The notes below the pieces were generated by a model, which was given only the letters and a program-made list of their open reading frames with translations, did not search any database and was not told where the DNA came from. Below are positions 10,438 through 21,697 of a DNA stretch of 64,000 nucleotides, in pieces. The DNA is from Euphorbia lathyris (taxonomy: Eukaryota > Streptophyta > Magnoliopsida > Malpighiales > Euphorbiaceae): positions 75,143,001 to 75,207,000 of the forward strand of contig NC_088913.1 of the NCBI RefSeq assembly GCF_963576675.1. Reading direction: 5' to 3'. Position numbers and translations under genes: made by a program. How positions within the stretch are numbered: the first letter of the stretch is position 1; each line of letters begins with the position of its first letter.

Positions 10438-11830
10438 TTATCTCCATAGTTCCAACTTCCTCTCCACTCTTTCTTTCGTCTCATCAACCAACACAATATC
10501 ATCTGCAAATAGCATGCACCATGGTATACCATCTTGAAGTGAACTTGTTAGTTCATCCATAACGATGGCAAAAAGAAATGGGCTTAGTACGGAACCTTGA
10601 TGCACTCCAATCGTAATAGGAAACTCTTCAGTCTTCCCAACACTAGTACGTACACTCGTGCATGCGCCCTCATACATGTCCTTCATGATGTCAATATATT
10701 TCCGCGAAATGCCTTTCCTTATCAAGGCCCACTATCATATGCTTTCTCCAAGTCAATTAAAACCATATGCAAATCTTTCTTCTTATTTCGATAGTGCTCC
10801 ATTAATTGTCTCATTAGATGGATGGCTTCCATAGTTGATCTTCCCGGCATAAAGCCAAACTGGTTTTCTGAGATCTTCACCGTCCTCCTTAGCCTTTGTT
10901 CGATCACTCGCTCCCAAAGTTTCATAGTGTGACTCTTAATTTGATTCCCCGATAGTTGGCACAATCTTGGATATCGCCTTTGTTCTTATACAAAGGGATT
11001 AAGATACTTTTCCTCCATTCTGATGGCATCTTATTGTTTCTCCAAATTTTGTTGAAGAACGTCGTCAACCATTCGATTCCTCTTTCTCCCAAACATCTCC
11101 AAATCTCAAAAGGGATGCCATCAGGTCCTACTGCTTTCTTCAACTTCATCTTACTTAATGCCATTTTGACTTCACCCTTTTGAATTCTCCGCAGGCATTC
11201 ATGATTTATCATATCATGATGGATACTTATATCTCCAACATCTTGTCTGCGATCTCCATTAAATAAGTCATCAAAATAGGACCTCCACCGTTCCTTGATA
11301 TCCTTATCTCCAACTAGGACTTTCTGGTCCACATCCTTCACACATTTAACTTTTCCAAGATCTCGCGTCTTCCTATCTCTCATCCGAGCAATTCTATATA
11401 TGTCTCTTTCCCCTTCTTTCGTATCCAATCTTGTATACAAATCCCGATTCACCTTTGCTCTAGCATCTCGTATGACCTTCTTTACTTCCCTTTTAGCCTC
11501 TTTGTATTTTTCGTAGTTCTCGTCACTCCTACATTTCCCCAATATTTTATAGGATTCTCGCTTACTCTTTACTGCTTGTCGTACTTCTTCTGTCCACCAA
11601 GATGTGTCCTTACCCGGTGGCATGCTACCTTTAGATTCCCCTAGAACTTCCTTCGCTACTTCCCTTATACTATGCTCCATCTTAGTCCATATCGAATCTA
11701 TATCTAAATCCATATTACAAGTCCAAACATCTTTTTTGGTCATCTCATCCACAAATTTTTGTTGATTCTCCCCTTGCAATTTCCACCACTTAATCTTAGT
11801 CTCTATTGTGGTGTTTGTTTTCTTATACAT
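10438..11830 (-). pseudogene. RTE LINE reverse transcriptase domain
   Basis: The longest piece (11830-10922) has LKKAVGPDGIPFEIWR and [15 protein letters not shown] followed by CANYRGIKL, typical of LINE RT blocks 1-2. A shifted frame (10964-10722) gives [13 protein letters not shown] and [10 protein letters not shown] third (10725-10438) gives GVHQGSVLSPFLF and LFADDIVLVDET, the catalytic F-A-D-D box. At least three frameshifts separate these blocks. Confidence 0.88.
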
Positions 11831-12779
11831 TTCCTACTTCGAAAATCAAGCACCACTACTCTATGTTGGGTTGTCGTACTCTCACCAGGGATCACCTTAC
11901 AATCAATATAACTCTTTCTCCAAGCACTCCTTACTAAGAAGAAGTCAATTTGGCTCGCATTATCGCCACTCCGATAAGTCACTAAGTGGGATGTTCTCTT
12001 CATAAACCATGTGTTCATGATACTCAAGTCATAGGCTGATGTGAATTCCAAAATATCATTTCCTGCTTCATTCGTATCTCCAAAACCATACCCTCCATGA
12101 ACACTCTCAAACCCATCTCGTATAGAACCCACGTGTCCATTGAGATCGCCCCCAATACCATTTTTTCATCCCTAAGAACCTGTTGCACCACTTCCTCTAA
12201 GTCCTCCCAAAAAGCTTGTCTTATAGAGACATCTAATCCTATTTGTGGCGCATATGCACTAATGACATTCACAACCTCATCCCCTATCACTAGCTTAACA
12301 CTCATAATTCTATCGCTCTTCCTAGACACCGCAACTACATCATCAATATACTTCCTATCAATAAGAATACCTACTCCATTTCTACCCTTATCCTTTCCTG
12401 AGTACCAAAGCTTATAACCCCAAGGAGCTATCTCTCTAGCCTTGGCTCCAACCCACTTGGTTTCTTGTAGGCACATTATATTTATTCTCCTCCTCTTCAT
12501 AACATCTACAATTTCAGCTAATCTTCCTGTCAAAGAACCTATGTTCCATGTCCCAAAGCGTAACCTACTACCCTTACCGCTACCCCTACCATTACCATGG
12601 ACTAGCTTATTTACCTGCAACCCTTGCATATTTGACACCACCCCCGGGTCCTGGGATGGCGCGCCGCTTCGGGGTGACGACCTAGCAACCCTTGCACATT
12701 TATCACTACACCCGGGTCTAGGAAGTGCAGCGCGTCGCTGAGTAGGGAACGCCCCAACGATGTTTATATCATGGTTCAT
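11803..12779 (-). pseudogene. RTE LINE endonuclease domain
   Basis: From 12779 the frame runs through FGTWNIGSLTGR, CLQETKW and ISAYAPQ, the N-terminal blocks of apurinic-type LINE endonucleases (the Asn and Glu are catalytic). Near 12150 the frame shifts: the expected GDLNGHVG block is present in another frame. The remainder continues from 12132 to 11803 with NDILEF, VTYRSGDNASQIDFFLV and STTQHRVVVLD, the last holding the catalytic His. So all motifs exist but one frameshift splits the domain. Confidence 0.85.
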
Positions 12780-12960
12780 GTCATAAGATGTGGCTAAGTT
12801 TTACGCTGGCCGCCACAAACCTACCGCAACCCTCCTCCTTTGTCCGGGCTTGGGACCGGCTATAAAGGCCACCAAGTGACCCTCACAGGCGGAGTTCAAT
12901 TAATGCAATCCTAAAAAATACTTTTTTGATAGTAATAAATAAAATAGTAACAAAAATATT

Positions 12961-14315
12961 TGTTGAAACACCTTTCCACAGGATTTTGATTTGACAAAAT
13001 TAATTAAGTGAAAGTAAATATTCTATAACACACTAAGTTTAAATGCTTTGATTTAGTGTTACTAATGTGTTTGTTCAATGTTGAGTTTATAATTTATCAT
13101 AAGACATAAAGATCATAAGGCTCAAGCCCTATATGGAAATCAAGGCCCAAGTCAAACAAGCCAAAGATCACTCAGCCCGCGTATCTCCAAAACGTCGCCG
13201 TTAAAGTGATGAAACGCATGCTGAGTAAAGAAGGATCGAGAAGATCCACGTAGACAACTTCGGTATGAAGCTGCTGAGCTGTCTCGACAAAACGTGCAAG
13301 ACAGCTACTGACCATAAGACAGCTTCCAGACAAAGTATTTCCTCATTAGGTAAAGGTCAGAAGACACAACAAGCTGTCTGGTTGACATTACCCAAAATGG
13401 TGGAACATACTGACTCACTGACCGAAGAACAGAAGTCGCTGGAATCTGATTGGCTAACGAGAACTGCTGGCAGACTCAGTGAAAGCGACCTGTAGCCGTT
13501 TCTCTCCAACGGTTATTTCAAAATTCGAAATAACCAGAAGCTCTCACAGCTCTCTATAAATAGTCCATTCAGAATCCACATTCTGCAAAGAACTTTGAGC
13601 AAGAGCCGCTACGCTGACCAAGCGTATACAAAAGTTCTCCATCAAAAGCAAAGCAAAGTTCTTACACTACAAAGTCTATTCATTTGTGTAAAAGTCTAGC
13701 GTGATTGTTTTTCAATCATCTAAGGTGTTCTAGCAATTGTTGTTTAGGACAAAATCTTTATCATTTCTAGAAGTAGAAAGGAGAGGCTGGGTACTCGGTT
13801 TTAAGTACTCAGCGGAGAGATTAGGATTGAGTAGAAGTATAGAGGAAGGTACTCTTGTCATACTCAATTGCTGATATTGTAAAAGGTTTGAGGCTCTACC
13901 TTTAAAGAGCTCAATAGAGGATTTGAAATCTCGGAGGTGTTCCGGGGACAGGACGTAGGCTTAGAAGAAGCCGAACCTAGATAAATCTGCTGAGTGAAGT
14001 ATTTCTAAGCCTTAACTCCTTATTCATATTGCTTGCTTAAAACAAACTAAAACTGACCAAGTAAAAGAGGTCAAGCTGAGTTGTGCGCTACCAACGAGAA
14101 GGTTCAGGAATAGACTCTAAGTGCTATTTCCTGACCTAAGCAACGAAGCTGTCCTAGTCACTAGTTGACTAAGCCAGTGTCTTGCTGAGTGGTAAGCGCC
14201 GATGTTAGATAAACTTTTCTTGAAGAAAAGAAATCTGCCCAATTTATTTTAAAAAGGTAAAATAGTTCCTAACCCCCCCTTGGAACTATATTTGCAACCT
14301 TACAAGGGACCAACA
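12961..14315 (+). repeat. Sirevirus-like 5' LTR
   Basis: 1355 bp. A TATA box (TATAAATA) lies at 13555-13562, preceded about 40 bp upstream by the inverted repeat GGTTATTTC...GAAATAACC (from 13511). These mark the element's promoter region. The open frame inside (13265-13495) is repeated in the other LTR, has no recognisable motif and is not called a gene. Confidence 0.92.
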
Positions 14316-14317
14316 AG

Positions 14318-14330
14318 TGGTATCAGAGCC
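14318..14330 (+). other. Primer binding site (initiator tRNA-Met)
   Basis: TGGTATCAGAGCC two bases after the 5' LTR is complementary to the 3' end of plant initiator methionine tRNA, the standard primer of copia elements. Confidence 0.85.
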
Positions 14331-14377
14331 TAAAAGCTCACTACTAAAGGTCTAACAACCTTGAGTTGATCCATACC

Positions 14378-16132
14378 ATGGGCGAAAACAGCACTCGGTT
14401 TCTCCCTGGAAACCAGACAACTCAGATATTACCTGAGGGACTGTCCATTACCAGGCCTCCCCTATTCTTCGGGTCAAACTATACCTTTTGGAAGAATAGG
14501 ATGAAAAACTTCATTCAAGCTACAAACATGAGTGTCTGGCTATCTATAGTCCAAGGCCCGTTTGTACCTGTGAAAGTTGTTGCTGGCCAGTCAGTTGTTA
14601 AAGCTGAGGTTGAATGGACAGAGGATGATCTTAAGAAGCTTCAAAACCATGCTTCAGCTATCAATATGCTTCACTGTGCGCTCGATGCTGCAGAATATAA
14701 CAAAATCTCAGGTTGTGAGTCGGCACAAGAGATCTAGAAAAAGCTGGAAGTCACCTACGAGGGAACAAACAAAGTAAAAGAATCCAAGGTGAATCAGCAG
14801 ATGAGACTGTACGAGCTGTTCGAGATGAACAATGATGAGGGCATTTCAGACATGAACGCAAGGTTCACCAACATCATTAATGAGCTCAAGAGACTTGGGA
14901 AAATCTTCACTGAGGAAGAACAAGTCAAAAAGATACTCAGGAGTCTTCCAAAAGACTGGCAAGCAAAGAAGACAGCAGTTGAGGAAGCTCAGGATTTAAC
15001 CACCTACAAATATGACGAACTCATCGGTTCATTGCTGACCCATGAGATATCAATGAAGAACTTTGAGGTGAAGGAAAAATCTGATGACAAGAAGCAGAAG
15101 TCACTTTTCATGAAGGCTGACTCCACTGACGGGAGTTCAACTGATGATGAGGAGATGGCTATGTTTACAAGAAAGATGAAGAGGCTGTTCAGGAAGAACG
15201 ACAAATATTCCAAAAAGCCTTACAAAAAGTTTGATAAGTATAAGGCTGACTCAAGCGACAACAAATACAGAAAGGACAGCTCAAAGCCCATTACATGCTT
15301 TGAGTGCCACCAAGATGGCCATATTAAGTCAAACTGCCCCACGCTGAGGAAAGACAAGAAAAGTGGGAAGAAGGCAATGGTGGCTACTTGGAGTGACAGT
15401 GATGAATCTTCATCAACAGAAACTGAGGCCACCGAGTCAGCGAAGATATGCTTTATGGCTGACGAACTTGCTGAGCCATGCATTTCTGAGCATGCTGACC
15501 AATCTGATGAGTCAGATAATGAAGAGCAATCTAATGAGGTAATCTCACTCTCTCAACTCAGAAATGAAATGGGTAACGCCCTGAGTGATCTCTATACACT
15601 TGTTAAAAAGTGTAATAGGAAGATTAAAGCACTCAGCCGGCGCTGTGATGAAGTAGAAGAGGTCAAACTGAGTGACCTCAGATACCTTCTTCAAGACAAC
15701 TCAGTTTTGCATGAAAATATGAAAATCATTAATGAGTCTGTCTCTGAAGTCCAGTCAGTTTCAAAGAAACTGAGGAAGGATGTCACAACCATTCAGAACC
15801 AATTAAAGGTTCCAAACAAAAACAATTTTTCGCTGAGAACTCAGTATCAAGGTACACAGTACCAAGGTACTCAGCAGAGAAGAAATCCCCAGCGAAAAGT
15901 CCAATGTGATTTTTATGGGAAGTTAGGACACACTACTAAAGTGTGCTGGCACGCTCAGCACTGGGGTGCTGGCAAGTCAGTAAAAAATCCTAAATAGAAG
16001 GTCAACTGTGACTTCTGTGGAAAGAATGGCCATACTGTCCATGTATGCCGCCATAAAATAAAATATGATGCTATACCTGTTGCACCTAACAAGTCAGGAC
16101 CCAAAAAGAGTTGGGTACCTAAAAGTAACTAG
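14378..16132 (+). pseudogene. Sirevirus-like gag with two in-frame TAG stops
   Basis: One reading frame of 584 codons from ATG 14378 to TAG 16130-16132, interrupted by TAG at codon 120 (14735-14737) and at codon 540 (15995-15997). The first stands where Trp is usual (EI-stop-KLE), the second where Gln is likely, so each is one transition away from sense. Features: an N-terminal copia gag (UBN2-like) region, a CCHC knuckle (CFECHQDGHIKSNC near 15295) and a charged, coiled-coil-like middle. Two further knuckle-like blocks follow (CDFYGKLGHTTKVC with Tyr for Cys, and CDFCGKNGHTVHVC after the second stop). Gag packages RNA. As it stands the product is truncated. Confidence 0.85.
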
Positions 16133-16137
16133 TTACA

Positions 16138-19035
16138 ATGCAGGTAAGCCTGAGATGTGCCGAGAAGTCAAAGATGTGGTATATTGACAGCGCATGCTCA
16201 AGGCATATGACGGGTGATGAAACTCAGTTCATCACGTTTGAACGTAAACGAGGAAGGAGTGTAAGTTTTGGAGACAACAAGAAGGGTAAGATAGTAGGCT
16301 CAGTCACAAAGGAAGAAAATTCCTGGCTATGGCACAGGAGACTTGGTCATGTAAGCATGGACCTCCTGGCCAAATTAGCAAGAAAGCAATTGGTTGAGGG
16401 ACTGCCTGAACTTAAATTTCAAAAAGATCAATTATGCCATGCCTGCCAAGCTGGAAAACAAACCAAGCAATCTTTTCAAAGTAAAAACATTGTCTCAACT
16501 AAGCGTCCGTTAGAAATGCTACACTTGGATCTCTTTGGTCCAGTCCAGCCGCTCAGTCTGGGTGGAAGAAGGTTTTCCTTGGTTATTGTAGATGATTTCT
16601 CTCGGTACACATGGGTTATCCTGCTGACCAGTAAGGGTGAGACTTTTGAGACATTTTCAAACTTGGTTAGAAAAATTGAAAATGAGAAAGACCTAAAATT
16701 AGCTCATATCCGTAGTGATAATGGTGGAGAATTCAAGAACCAAAAGTTTGCTGAATTCTGTGAAGCCAGCGGCATTGACCACAATTTCTCTGCTCCTAGA
16801 ACGCCTCAGCAAAATGGGGTTGTTGAAAGGAAGAACAGAACTCTGGTTGAGATTGCCAAGACAATGCTGGATGAGCATAGGCTTCCAAAGTATTTTTGGG
16901 GAGAAGCTGTCAACACAGCATGCTATATTCTGAATAGGGCTTTAGTTAGACCTATACTTAAGAAAACCCCATATGAACTTTGGAAAGGACGAAAGCCCAA
17001 CATTGGATACTTTCGTGCCTTTGGCTGTAGGTGTTTTATTTTAAATACCAAAGATAGCTTAGCCAAATTTGATTCAAAAGCTGATGAGGCTATCTTTCTA
17101 GGCTACTCAACAAACAATAAAGCATACAGAGTTTTTAATAAGAGAACTCAAGTATTAGAAGAATCTATACATGTGCAATTCGATGAAACTAACCCTGCAG
17201 GAAGATACCAGCCGCTGACAGAAGATGAACCAAACTCAGCACCTGCTGATCAAGAACCAGCTACTGAGTCCTTCATAAAACGGTTGACCAAGAGTAAGAG
17301 CGAACCTAAAATTACTTTCACTGACCTATCTACTTCTGCAGAGAATGTTGAAACACGGATAGAACAAGACACAAGTCTACCAAAGGAGATAAGAGTCCCA
17401 AGAGGGCATTCAGAAAATGCAATTCTTGACTCAGCTGGAAATACGCTGATGACAAGAAATCAACTAAGGAAGTATCTCGGCAATGTAGCTTTTGTCTCAG
17501 TACTTGAGCCAAAGAACTTTGCCGAAGCTGAGGTTGACGAATTCTGGATGAATGCCATGCAAGAGGAACTCAATCAATTCAGGAGGAATAATGTATGGGA
17601 GCTAGTGCCACATCCTAGGAGCCAAAAGACCATTGGAACAAGATGGGTCTTCAGGAACAAGCTAGATGAGCAAGGAAACATAGTCAGAAATAAGGCAAGA
17701 CTTGTAGCTCAGGGCTACAGTCAGCAAGAAGGTATTGACTACGGTGAGACCTTTGCCCCAGTGGCAAGGCTAGAAGCTATTAGGATTTTATGTGCATATG
17801 CATCTTACATGAACTATAAACTGTTTCAAATGGATGTCAAAAGTGCCTTTCTTAATGGAATAATAGACGAGGAGGTCTATGTAAATCAGCCTCTAGGGTT
17901 TGAGGATTCTAAGTTCCCAAACCACGTTTACAAACTCAAAAAGGCTCTGTATGGACTCAAGCAAGCACCACGTGCTTGGTATGAGAGTCTGACCAACTTT
18001 TTACTGACTAGAGGTTACGTCAGGGGTCAAGCTGATACAACCTTATTCATTAAGAGAAAGGGTAAAGATACCCTGCTGGCTCAAATATATGTAGATGATA
18101 TTATATTTGGTGCTACTAATGAATCTATGTGCAAGGAATTTAGCAAACAGATGCAGACTGAATTCGAAATGTCAATGATGGGAGAACTCAACTTCTTCCT
18201 CGGACTTCAAATTAAGCAAGGAAAGAATGGCATATTCATCAGTCAAGCTAAATATGCCAAGGAGATATTGAAGAAATATGAACTGGAACATTGTAAGCCA
18301 ATATCCACTCCTATGGGCACTGACACTGTCCTTTGTGCTGATGAGAATGGTAAGTCAGTAGACAGCAAGTTATACCGAGGTATGATTGGCTCTTTACTTT
18401 ACTTAACAGCAAGTAGACCGGACATTCAGTTCTCAGTATGTTATTGTGCTAGATATCAAGCTAACCCTAAGGAATCCCATTACATAGCCGTAAAAAGGAT
18501 CCTTAGATATTTGCAAAGCTCAGTAAATGCAGGTCTGTGGTATCCAAACACTCATGATTTTACACTCATCGGATACACTGACGCTGACTATGGACGAGAC
18601 AAGCTGGAAAGAAAAAGCACCTATGGAGGATGCCAATTCCTAGGAAGCTGTCTTGTATCTTGGTTCAGCAAGAAGCAGGCGTCAGTAGCCCTGTCCACAA
18701 TTGAAGCTGAGTACATTGCTGCTGGAGGTTGTGTTGCTCAGGTCCTTTGGATTAAGCAACATCTTGAAGATTATGGTGTTCAAACAAAGACAATTGAAGT
18801 CAAATGCGACAACAAAAGTGCAATTGACCTCTCAAAGAACCCAATTCAACACAGCAGGATGAAACATGTCAGTATACGACATCACTTCATCAGAGATCAT
18901 GTACTCAAGAAAGAAATCAAGCTGACGTATGTACCAACAGACGAGCAGCTTGCTGATATCTTTACAAAGCCTCTAGCACGAGAGCAATTTAGCATACTGA
19001 GAGAAGCAATTGGTATGTTTAATCCTCTTCAGTAA
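16138..19035 (+). CDS. Sirevirus-like pol polyprotein (protease-integrase-RT-RNase H)
   Basis: 965 codons without a stop. Protease core [12 protein letters not shown] (about residue 20), then directly [10 protein letters not shown] of the integrase zinc domain (HHCC with CHAC downstream), integrase core with LDLFGP, SDNGGEF and [14 protein letters not shown] (the D,D,E residues), a KAFLGY-type domain, RT with [10 protein letters not shown] and the catalytic YVDDIIFG, and RNase H with [18 protein letters not shown] and [12 protein letters not shown]. The stretch between protease and integrase is unusually short: the frame goes from [11 protein letters not shown] straight to TKEENSWLW, lacking the 60-80 residues usually found there. 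The protease fold is therefore probably damaged although the frame is kept. The start ATG lies 6 bases after the gag stop, in another frame. Confidence 0.92.
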   Translation: MQVSLRCAEKSKMWYIDSACSRHMTGDETQFITFERKRGRSVSFGDNKKGKIVGSVTKEENSWLWHRRLGHVSMDLLAKLARKQLVEGLPELKFQKDQLCHACQAGKQTKQSFQSKNIVSTKRPLEMLHLDLFGPVQPLSLGGRRFSLVIVDDFSRYTWVILLTSKGETFETFSNLVRKIENEKDLKLAHIRSDNGGEFKNQKFAEFCEASGIDHNFSAPRTPQQNGVVERKNRTLVEIAKTMLDEHRLPKYFWGEAVNTACYILNRALVRPILKKTPYELWKGRKPNIGYFRAFGCRCFILNTKDSLAKFDSKADEAIFLGYSTNNKAYRVFNKRTQVLEESIHVQFDETNPAGRYQPLTEDEPNSAPADQEPATESFIKRLTKSKSEPKITFTDLSTSAENVETRIEQDTSLPKEIRVPRGHSENAILDSAGNTLMTRNQLRKYLGNVAFVSVLEPKNFAEAEVDEFWMNAMQEELNQFRRNNVWELVPHPRSQKTIGTRWVFRNKLDEQGNIVRNKARLVAQGYSQQEGIDYGETFAPVARLEAIRILCAYASYMNYKLFQMDVKSAFLNGIIDEEVYVNQPLGFEDSKFPNHVYKLKKALYGLKQAPRAWYESLTNFLLTRGYVRGQADTTLFIKRKGKDTLLAQIYVDDIIFGATNESMCKEFSKQMQTEFEMSMMGELNFFLGLQIKQGKNGIFISQAKYAKEILKKYELEHCKPISTPMGTDTVLCADENGKSVDSKLYRGMIGSLLYLTASRPDIQFSVCYCARYQANPKESHYIAVKRILRYLQSSVNAGLWYPNTHDFTLIGYTDADYGRDKLERKSTYGGCQFLGSCLVSWFSKKQASVALSTIEAEYIAAGGCVAQVLWIKQHLEDYGVQTKTIEVKCDNKSAIDLSKNPIQHSRMKHVSIRHHFIRDHVLKKEIKLTYVPTDEQLADIFTKPLAREQFSILREAIGMFNPLQ

Positions 19036-19411
19036 ATTCCTGTGCTAAATGAATATTGAATGCTGAGTGAATTACATGCTGAATGATTTATTGTTTGCTG
19101 AGTATCTCTTGAAACTGACTAAATATACAATACTGAGTAATCTTGCACACTGAGTAAATTAGCTTCGAACTTTAACTTAAAGCCATTCCTAAAGAATGTA
19201 CTGACTACTCAGAATATGAAACGTTTATATCAACAAACGCTAAGTAGAAGCACTTATTAGCATTTAATGTCACTACACGCGAGGTGACACCTGTACTGCG
19301 CATGCGCCGAATAACGTCTTAATAGTGTCATAAGTGTCAGGGTTTCTGGCGATTGGACAACCCAGAGCAAAACTGGATTAAATTTCAAACGGAACCCTAA
19401 ACCATAAAATC

Positions 19412-19419
19412 TATAAATA
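19412..19419 (+). promoter_or_regulatory. TATA box in front of the Sirevirus third ORF
   Basis: CTATAAATAGTA, the same core as the LTR promoter (CTCTATAAATAGTCC at 13553), lies 75 bp upstream of the third ORF's ATG (19487). This is the spacing of a core promoter with a 40-nt leader, suggesting a separate transcript for that ORF. Inference from motif and spacing only. Confidence 0.5.
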
Positions 19420-19486
19420 GTAAATACTAACCCACTACCCTCGTCACATATACACTGAACTCTAAGAAAGCTTCAAAATTTCAAAA

Positions 19487-21103
19487 ATGTCTTACAACGA
19501 AAGTTATTTCTCTCCAACTCCCAAATCCTCTGACCAGGCTGGTCCTTCAACTAGCCTAATGAGAAAAATGATTAAAGTACACTCTTGGGCTAAGAATCAA
19601 GAGGTATTAAGAAGTCGATTCTTCCACCCTGACTTCATCTCTTCAGAGACTCCATTCTGTGAATGGATCAAAAACAACAAATGGACAGGTCTCTTCTCTC
19701 TGTCCGGGGAAACCTATCCTATAATGGTAAGAGAGTTCTACTCCAACCTACATGTTGATGCAGATTACTCTGACTATCTGGAGACCACAGTCAAGGGTCA
19801 AAAGATAGTGATAACCCCTGAATATCTAGCTACATTGCTAGAGATACCAAATACAGGAATCCAATTCAGAACCACAAAGGAGCCGATACCGAAAGCCATC
19901 GCAGAGAAGATGAAGGGATTCTGTAAACCCAGAAACTACAAGGGAGAAGTACCCAGCACCTGCATGGGCAAAAATCAGAAGATGGCTCACTTTTTGCTGA
20001 CCAACTTTATCTTCCCTAAACTCAGCTCTCCCTCATCTGCCTCTAATTTTGAACAATGTTTCATCTGGCATATGCTGACCAGCACTCCTTTCAACATGCC
20101 TGTATTTTTGGTCGGAGCTTTCCAAAGAAGCGGAAGGAAGCTCCGTTTAGGTTCTCTCATCACCAGGATAATACAAGACAAGAACATAGAGACTGTTGGT
20201 GAAATAAGTTCAACGGGAACTGCTATCACTGCACGTCTGCTGAATGGACTCTCACATAGCCAACCTCTTAGAGGATATGATGAAAATGCCACTCCTGAGG
20301 AGGAGAATCTTATGGCTGAGGATGAGCAACCCATTAGAGAAATGGAAAATCTGGCTAACCTTGATGCCATTATAGATGATGTTATGGCTGAAGCCGCTCA
20401 CACTGCTGAGGGTACGGAACCAATCAATGAACCTCCAACTGAGAATCCGTCCACCGTGCCATCTAAGGTTGCTGAAGCTGAGAAGAAGAAGAAAAAGGGA
20501 GCATGCTCGAAGGATATTCATACTGTCCCGCGAAAGATAAGGCTCATAGAAAGCAACAAGAGGAAAGCTGATCAAGACCTAGCTGAGTCAGCTGAGAAGA
20601 AGCTGCGAACAGCTGAAGAACCTGTTCTTGAGGGCCATGTTGCTCAAGAGGGGTCTCCACAAAATCAAGCCTCTGTTCCTCCCGTAGAGAAACAAGCCAA
20701 GACCCCTGTAAGTCCAAAAGAAGCTCCACTCCCACCTCAAACTCAAAGCAATTCAGCACCTGAGGTCAACACGCCTCGTAGTCCTGTCACTACACAAGGC
20801 CCTCAGTGTGAACCCACTTCTGCCAAATATGCACACCTTGGTGCCACTGAGTCAGGTCGGCGTGTCATCGCCTCAGCAAGCACTCTGCTTCAAGAACAAG
20901 CACCTACTCCATCGACTCCTGCTCAGTCCTCTCATCCACCTATCACTCACCATATTCTGCGTGAAATCCATGAATTAATCAATCACTTCTCCTCTGTCCA
21001 GACGCAGCAACCCACACACGCTCACATGACCAGAATGACTGAACTCATGCTGGCTATGGTCAGTCATATGAATTCCTTGGAGGGTCAAATACGTGTGCTG
21101 TAG
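19487..21103 (+). CDS. Sirevirus-like third ORF (plant transposon protein / env-like position)
   Basis: 538 codons downstream of pol in the same orientation, intact. Residues 1-230 form a compact region with FCEWIKNNKWTGLF, YPIMVREFYSNL, ITPEYLATLLEIPNTG and an FLVGAFQRSG-like block. This pattern is found in a family annotated as 'putative plant transposon protein' and carried as an extra ORF by several plant LTR elements. Residues 240-500 are low-complexity, rich in Glu, Pro, Ala and Lys, with a basic KKKKK cluster and an NKRKADQDLAE stretch that could serve nuclear localisation. I see no signal peptide or membrane segment, so despite its env-like position it does not look like an envelope protein. 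Function unknown. Confidence 0.75.
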   Translation: MSYNESYFSPTPKSSDQAGPSTSLMRKMIKVHSWAKNQEVLRSRFFHPDFISSETPFCEWIKNNKWTGLFSLSGETYPIMVREFYSNLHVDADYSDYLETTVKGQKIVITPEYLATLLEIPNTGIQFRTTKEPIPKAIAEKMKGFCKPRNYKGEVPSTCMGKNQKMAHFLLTNFIFPKLSSPSSASNFEQCFIWHMLTSTPFNMPVFLVGAFQRSGRKLRLGSLITRIIQDKNIETVGEISSTGTAITARLLNGLSHSQPLRGYDENATPEEENLMAEDEQPIREMENLANLDAIIDDVMAEAAHTAEGTEPINEPPTENPSTVPSKVAEAEKKKKKGACSKDIHTVPRKIRLIESNKRKADQDLAESAEKKLRTAEEPVLEGHVAQEGSPQNQASVPPVEKQAKTPVSPKEAPLPPQTQSNSAPEVNTPRSPVTTQGPQCEPTSAKYAHLGATESGRRVIASASTLLQEQAPTPSTPAQSSHPPITHHILREIHELINHFSSVQTQQPTHAHMTRMTELMLAMVSHMNSLEGQIRVL

Positions 21104-21163
21104 GATCAGGCCAAATCTCCTGCCCCTACCGATTAATTTGCCTACTGCTGATGCTAGCAAAAC

Positions 21164-21695
21164 GGGGGAGAAAAGTGGCAACTAAGGAGAAGGAACTCTA
21201 GAGTGTTAGAGAAACTAGAGTGTTAAGTGTTAGAAGTTAGGAAGAAGAACTTTATCTTGTTTTGTTTTGTAATGTTTGTTTTTGTGTTGTTTTATTTTAT
21301 GCCTAACTTCTGTTACTCCTGAAATACTTGCATTCATATTTTAACTGTTGATTATTCATCCTTTAAATGCCAAGTATTATATAAATGCATGCTGCATATA
21401 GATGTTTGAACTTGTCAAATAAGAACTCATTGAACAATAATTTGCTCAGCGCGCTCTGTCACTATACATCACTTCCGCTGAATACTGAGCAAAATAGAAT
21501 ATGACCCATAAGCTGACCTATAACTGAAAACTGATCTTAGGCTTATTCAGCCAAACCTTAGAATGTTTAGAATAAAACTAAGTCAGTAGTTCTATCCTTA
21601 CGGGGGAGTTCACTTAATTAAAAAGGTCAACTATCATGGGGGAGCTCATACTGAGTTCCTTGCTGATTAGTTTTGCCAACATCAAAATGGGGGAG
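21164..21695 (+). other. Multiple polypurine tracts before the 3' LTR
   Basis: GGGGGAG occurs four times: 21164, 21602, 21638 and 21689. The last (AAAATGGGGGAGTT) touches the 3' LTR and is the probable plus-strand primer. The upstream copies are a known trait of Sirevirus-type elements. The rest of 21104-21697 is non-coding. Confidence 0.7.
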
Positions 21696-21697
21696 TT

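Larger units (their letters stand above)
9656..12895 (-). mobile_element. RTE-type LINE, full length, 3.24 kb
   Basis: Flanked by a perfect 18-bp target duplication TCAATTAATGCAATCCTA (9638-9655 and 12896-12913). On the minus strand the element starts at 12895 and ends at 9656 in a (TTG)n tail rather than poly(A), which is typical of plant RTE elements. Length fits an intact RTE. Endonuclease, reverse transcriptase and C-terminal domain occur in that order. They are spread over several reading frames because of frameshifts, so the copy is inactive. Confidence 0.88.

Noticed and set aside
12097..12741. Plus-strand open frames opposite the LINE endonuclease
   Set aside because: Antisense shadows of the minus-strand LINE coding region, low-complexity Ser/Thr/Pro-rich translations.
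13265..13495. 76-codon open frame, repeated at 22002-22232
   Set aside because: It lies inside both LTRs of the Sirevirus-like element. Its duplication is due to the LTRs, and it has no protein motif.
19987..20759. Minus-strand frames opposite the Sirevirus third ORF
   Set aside because: Antisense of a well-supported plus-strand ORF with no motif of their own.
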